This document shows, in pieces, positions 14,144 through 16,508 of a stretch of 16,508 nt of DNA (its first letter is position 1; every line of letters starts with the position of its first letter). Source of the DNA: an uncultured Bacilli bacterium (lineage in GTDB: Bacteria > Bacillota_I > Bacilli_A > RFN20 > CAG-826); the NCBI GenBank assembly GCA_944358755.1, contig CALVRY010000014.1:1-16508 (forward strand). The letters are read 5' to 3'. The notes under the pieces are model-generated. The model was not told the DNA's origin, searched no databases, and saw nothing but the letters and a program-made list of their open reading frames with translations. A program made the position numbers and the translations under genes.

Positions 14144-15839
14144 ATTCAACTCCAACGATAAATGAATAAACCGGTTGATCTCCGATTCTTACATCTGCAT
14201 CGCATTCTTTGAATTCTTTTTCAATATATTTCTCAACTTTTTCTTTATCTTTTTCACTCGCAACATCTTGACCAAGTAAAACAGTAATAACTGAACTATC
14301 TTCATCAACCATGTTCTTAAGTAAAACTTTTAAAGCATCAAATTTATTTTTGTGTGATGAAAGAATATCTTTGCTATTTAAGATAGCCATAAATTCATCT
14401 TTTTTAACTTTAATGCCATTAATTTCTGTATCTTTAATTGCAAAAGTAACTTGACCAGATTTAACTGAAGAAAGTGATTCATTCATTACTTTTTCGTTAT
14501 CTTTAATTGATAAATCTGGATTAAAATTCATTGCAGCAACAACGCCTTGCATAATTGTTTTACTAGGAATAACAACAACATTTGATTTATCTTTTACAAC
14601 ATCTTTAACTTGATTTGCCGCCATTATAATGTTGCCATTATTTGGTAAGATATAGATATTTTTGGCGTTAGCTTTTTCAACTGCAGTTAAAAAATCATTA
14701 GTTGAAGGATTCATGGTTTGACCACCACTTACAATATAATCAACGCCAACTTCATTAAATAATTCATCAATACCTTTGCCACTTGATGTAGCAATAATTG
14801 CATATTCCTTTTGTGGTTCAGCTTCTTTTGGTGCAGCAAGTGGAGCTTTATTTAATTCACTAGCCGCCATATGTAGTCCATTTCCACTCTTTTCATTAAA
14901 TAAAATTTCGTTATGTTGTTCAGTCATGTTTTCACATTTTAATTTAACGAATTCACCAAATTGTTGAGCGTAGTTAAAAATATCACCTGGTTTTAATGTA
15001 TGAACGTGAACTTTAACTAAATCTTCATCTTGAACAACAACAAGAGAATTACCATGTGCATTTAAAACACTAGTAAATCTATTTTTATTGAATGGTTTTT
15101 TAGTGTCGACTGGACCTAAACGTAAAATAAATTCAGTGCAATAGCCAAATTCTTCGTTTTCTTCACTAGCTGCAACTTGAGCTTGGCCACTTGCATTTAC
15201 TGCTTCAGCTTCATGACGATTGATAACGTAACCCGTTACAGCACTTTGCATACCTTCTAAAATTTTAATAAGACCAGCGCCACCACTATCAACAACACCA
15301 ACTTCTTTTAAAACTGGTAAAAGGTTTGGAGTACGATCAAGTGAAGCGTTAGCTTCAGCAAGTAAAATTTCGAAAGCTTCTTCAATTGTGGTTTTAGAGT
15401 CAACACTATCTAAAAGTTTAGCACTTGATTCTCTAATAACTGTTAAAATTGTACCTTCAACTGGTTTTAAAACCGCTTTATAAGCAACTTTACGACCATT
15501 ATCGAAAGCTTCAGCAAGTCCAACAGCATCAATTTTTGTTTTATTTACTAAACTTTCAGAAAAACCTCTAAAAATTTGACTTGTGATAACGCCACTATTC
15601 CCTCTTGCGCCCATAAGTAAACCGCGAGAGAAAATTTTAGCAATATCGTAAAGATTATCATCACTACGATTTGCGACTTCTTTCATACCACTAGTCATTG
15701 TGAGATTCATATTCATACCAGTATCACCGTCAGGTACAGGGAAAACATTTAATGCATCAACTTCAGGATAATGGTTATAAAGGTTATTTGAAGCACTTAT
15801 AACCATCATTTTGAAAATTTTACCATCAATAAATTTCAT
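14142..15839 (-). CDS. fakA: FakA-like fatty acid kinase subunit (YloV, DAK2 domain)
   Basis: This is a YloV/FakA family protein. With a lipid-carrying FakB (DegV-family) partner, FakA phosphorylates fatty acids taken up from outside to acyl-phosphate. At 565 aa it is full length. The N-terminal DhaL-type kinase domain (1-200) shows the ATP/Mg site VPDGDTGMN (35-43, with D37 and D39), GARGNSG (77-83) and VDSGGAGL (183-190). The middle domain has FGYCTEF (231-237) and VHVH (277-280), Cys/His residues that may bind zinc as reported for the Staphylococcus protein. A linker rich in Ala/Lys (about 325-345) precedes the C-terminal domain. ATG 15839 has a GAGGA ribosome site, 21 bases after yloU. 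No FakB is encoded in the window. Confidence 0.92.
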   Translation of the reverse strand: MKFIDGKIFKMMVISASNNLYNHYPEVDALNVFPVPDGDTGMNMNLTMTSGMKEVANRSDDNLYDIAKIFSRGLLMGARGNSGVITSQIFRGFSESLVNKTKIDAVGLAEAFDNGRKVAYKAVLKPVEGTILTVIRESSAKLLDSVDSKTTIEEAFEILLAEANASLDRTPNLLPVLKEVGVVDSGGAGLIKILEGMQSAVTGYVINRHEAEAVNASGQAQVAASEENEEFGYCTEFILRLGPVDTKKPFNKNRFTSVLNAHGNSLVVVQDEDLVKVHVHTLKPGDIFNYAQQFGEFVKLKCENMTEQHNEILFNEKSGNGLHMAASELNKAPLAAPKEAEPQKEYAIIATSSGKGIDELFNEVGVDYIVSGGQTMNPSTNDFLTAVEKANAKNIYILPNNGNIIMAANQVKDVVKDKSNVVVIPSKTIMQGVVAAMNFNPDLSIKDNEKVMNESLSSVKSGQVTFAIKDTEINGIKVKKDEFMAILNSKDILSSHKNKFDALKVLLKNMVDEDSSVITVLLGQDVASEKDKEKVEKYIEKEFKECDADVRIGDQPVYSFIVGVE

Positions 15840-15860
15840 ATTAAATCCTCATAAAAACGA

Positions 15861-16211
15861 TTAAAGATCGCGTAGTTCTTCAACGTAGACATTTATTTTA
15901 GAAAATAGTTCTCCATATTTCTTGGTTAAAACATAGCCAATTCTTTTGCTAACTTCATTAACGATTTCAGTAACTTTTATTCCATAAGCGCAAATTAAAT
16001 GAACATCAACGTTAAATTTATCTTTATCACGAGTAACGTTTACGCCTTCAACAAAATTTTCTTTCTTTAAAATAATCAATTTTTCTTTAATTGATTTTGA
16101 GTTCGTCAAACCAACAACTCCATAACATTCAGAACATGTTTCACCAACTAAATTTGCAACGTCTTTCACACTTAGTGAAATTTTAATACTTTTTTCTGCA
16201 CTCTTTTCCAT
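15861..16211 (-). CDS. yloU: Asp23/Gls24 family protein (YloU)
   Basis: This is a small Asp23/Gls24-family protein of 116 aa. Members are abundant envelope-associated or alkaline-stress proteins, and YloU is the copy almost always found before yloV. The sequence shows the family core: the ISLSVKDVANLVGETCSECYGVVGL start, a VDVHLICAYGIKVTEIVNEV strand-helix unit and a closing INVYVEEL strand. I place the start at ATG 16211. It has a TTAGGAA ribosome site about seven bases upstream. The frame opens 19 codons further (16268), but that stretch covers the promoter's -10 box, so it cannot be translated from this promoter. The gene heads the minus-strand unit running to ffh. Its molecular role is unknown. 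Confidence 0.9.
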   Translation of the reverse strand: MEKSAEKSIKISLSVKDVANLVGETCSECYGVVGLTNSKSIKEKLIILKKENFVEGVNVTRDKDKFNVDVHLICAYGIKVTEIVNEVSKRIGYVLTKKYGELFSKINVYVEELRDL

Positions 16212-16236
16212 AAACTTATTCCTAAAATGTGCAATT

Positions 16237-16265
16237 ATTATACCATAATAAAGTACTAACATAAA
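16237..16265 (-). promoter_or_regulatory. Extended -10 promoter for yloU-fakA
   Basis: On the minus strand a perfect TATAAT (16242-16237) is preceded by TGG, giving an extended -10. TTTATG lies 17 bases upstream (16265-16260) as a weak -35. Transcription would start near 16230, leaving a leader of about 19 bases before the yloU ATG. Confidence 0.7.
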
Positions 16266-16318
16266 CATTAATATGGCTAGAAAATATCCATAAAAACCCG
16301 CAAAAATTCATTAAATTT

Positions 16319-16358
16319 AAGTTTTCACGAAAATTGAAAAGTTTTCACGGAAGAAAAC
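16319..16358. repeat. Paired 20 bp repeat with inverted arms upstream of yloU
   Basis: AAGTTTTCACG occurs at 16319-16329 and again at 16339-16349, exactly 20 bp apart (about two helical turns). Each copy also forms an inverted repeat: TTTTCA/TGAAAA (16322-16327 with 16335-16340) and GTTTTC/GAAAAC (16341-16346 with 16353-16358). The pair lies about 54 bp upstream of the yloU -35 box and behind the 5S gene. Two same-face protein sites are possible. The rest of the 16270-16400 gap shows no gene. Confidence 0.45.
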
Positions 16359-16403
16359 AAGTCGTAATTTGCACAAAAAAGTCTACTTATTTCAACAAAA
16401 AAA

Positions 16404-16508
16404 GCCCGGCGACGTGTTATTCTTGCCAAAGGCTACCTTCACCACTGCAGTGCTTAACTTCTCTGTTCGGGATGGGAAGAGGTGTGTCCACTGCGTCATC
16501 GTCACCAG
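16404..16508 (-). rRNA. rrf: 5S ribosomal RNA (5' end cut by window edge)
   Basis: The minus strand reads as a 5S rRNA beginning CTGGTGACGATGACGCAG at the window end. It contains the universal loop-C segment CCCGAACAGAGAAGTTAAGC and ends near GTCGCCGGGC. The 5' CTGGTGAC pairs with the 3' GTCGCCGG over eight positions (with G:U wobbles), closing helix I. That suggests only about two bases of the 5' end are missing. A seven-T tract follows the 3' end, and helix I plus these Ts may end the transcript. The gene would be the last one of an rRNA operon lying beyond the right edge. The 3' boundary is accurate to a few bases. Confidence 0.95.

Noticed and set aside
16212..16268. Longer yloU start at ATG 16268
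   Set aside because: The extension spans the TATAAT promoter box and lacks a ribosome site; ATG 16211 has one.
16270..16403. tRNA gene between 5S rRNA and yloU
   Set aside because: No cloverleaf, GTTCGA-type T-loop or CCA end is visible on either strand.

Overview
The window is low-GC, densely packed bacterial chromosome carrying core (housekeeping) genes. It has 19 protein genes and one nearly complete 5S rRNA gene. Gene content and order match the Bacillus-type block yloU-yloV-plsX-rnc-ftsY-ylxM-ffh-rpsP-ylqC-rimM-trmD-rplS-ylqF-rnhB-dprA-topA-trmFO-xerC. This points to a low-GC Bacillota or near-Mollicutes lineage with a reduced genome; I cannot name it more closely. TGA is used as a stop (xerC, trmFO, plsX, ylxM, ftsY) and the Trp codons I checked are TGG, so translation follows the standard bacterial code, not the Mycoplasma code.

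Layout, left to right: (1) 1-168 is AT-rich non-coding DNA with a degenerate ~60 bp tandem repeat (20 bp sub-period) behind xerC. (2) 169-7536, minus strand, holds two transcription units: rplS-rbgA-rnhB-dprA-73 aa ORF, and topA-trmFO-xerC with its own consensus promoter at 4465-4493. (3) 7537-7742 is a divergent control region with an rplS promoter and L19-leader-like structure on one strand, and an rpsP promoter overlapped by a palindrome on the other. (4) 7743-9659, plus strand, is rpsP-khpA-rimM-trmD. This block is flipped relative to its neighbours, whereas in Bacillus the whole cluster is co-directional. (5) 9743-16211, minus strand, is yloU-fakA-plsX-rnc-ftsY-ylxM-ffh, with an extended -10 promoter before yloU. 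(6) From about 16404 to the window end is 5S rRNA on the minus strand, the distal end of an rRNA operon.

The genes serve ribosome assembly and RNA maturation (S16, L19, RimM, RbgA, RNase III, TrmD, TrmFO, KhpA), protein targeting (FtsY, YlxM, Ffh), phospholipid precursor supply (FakA-like kinase, PlsX) and DNA maintenance (TopA, DprA, RNase HII, Xer recombinase). The genes usually found between these in Bacillus (recG, fapR, fabD, fabG, acpP, smc, ylqD) are absent here.

I found no mobile element, CRISPR array, defence system or obvious novel multi-gene system. The most noteworthy signals are regulatory. In four places an intrinsic-terminator-like hairpin lies just ahead of the next gene's start codon (rplS|rbgA, khpA|rimM, rnhB|dprA, yloV|plsX). 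In two of these a hairpin also pairs with the Shine-Dalgarno sequence. The natural reading is partial termination that lowers expression of the downstream genes within an operon.
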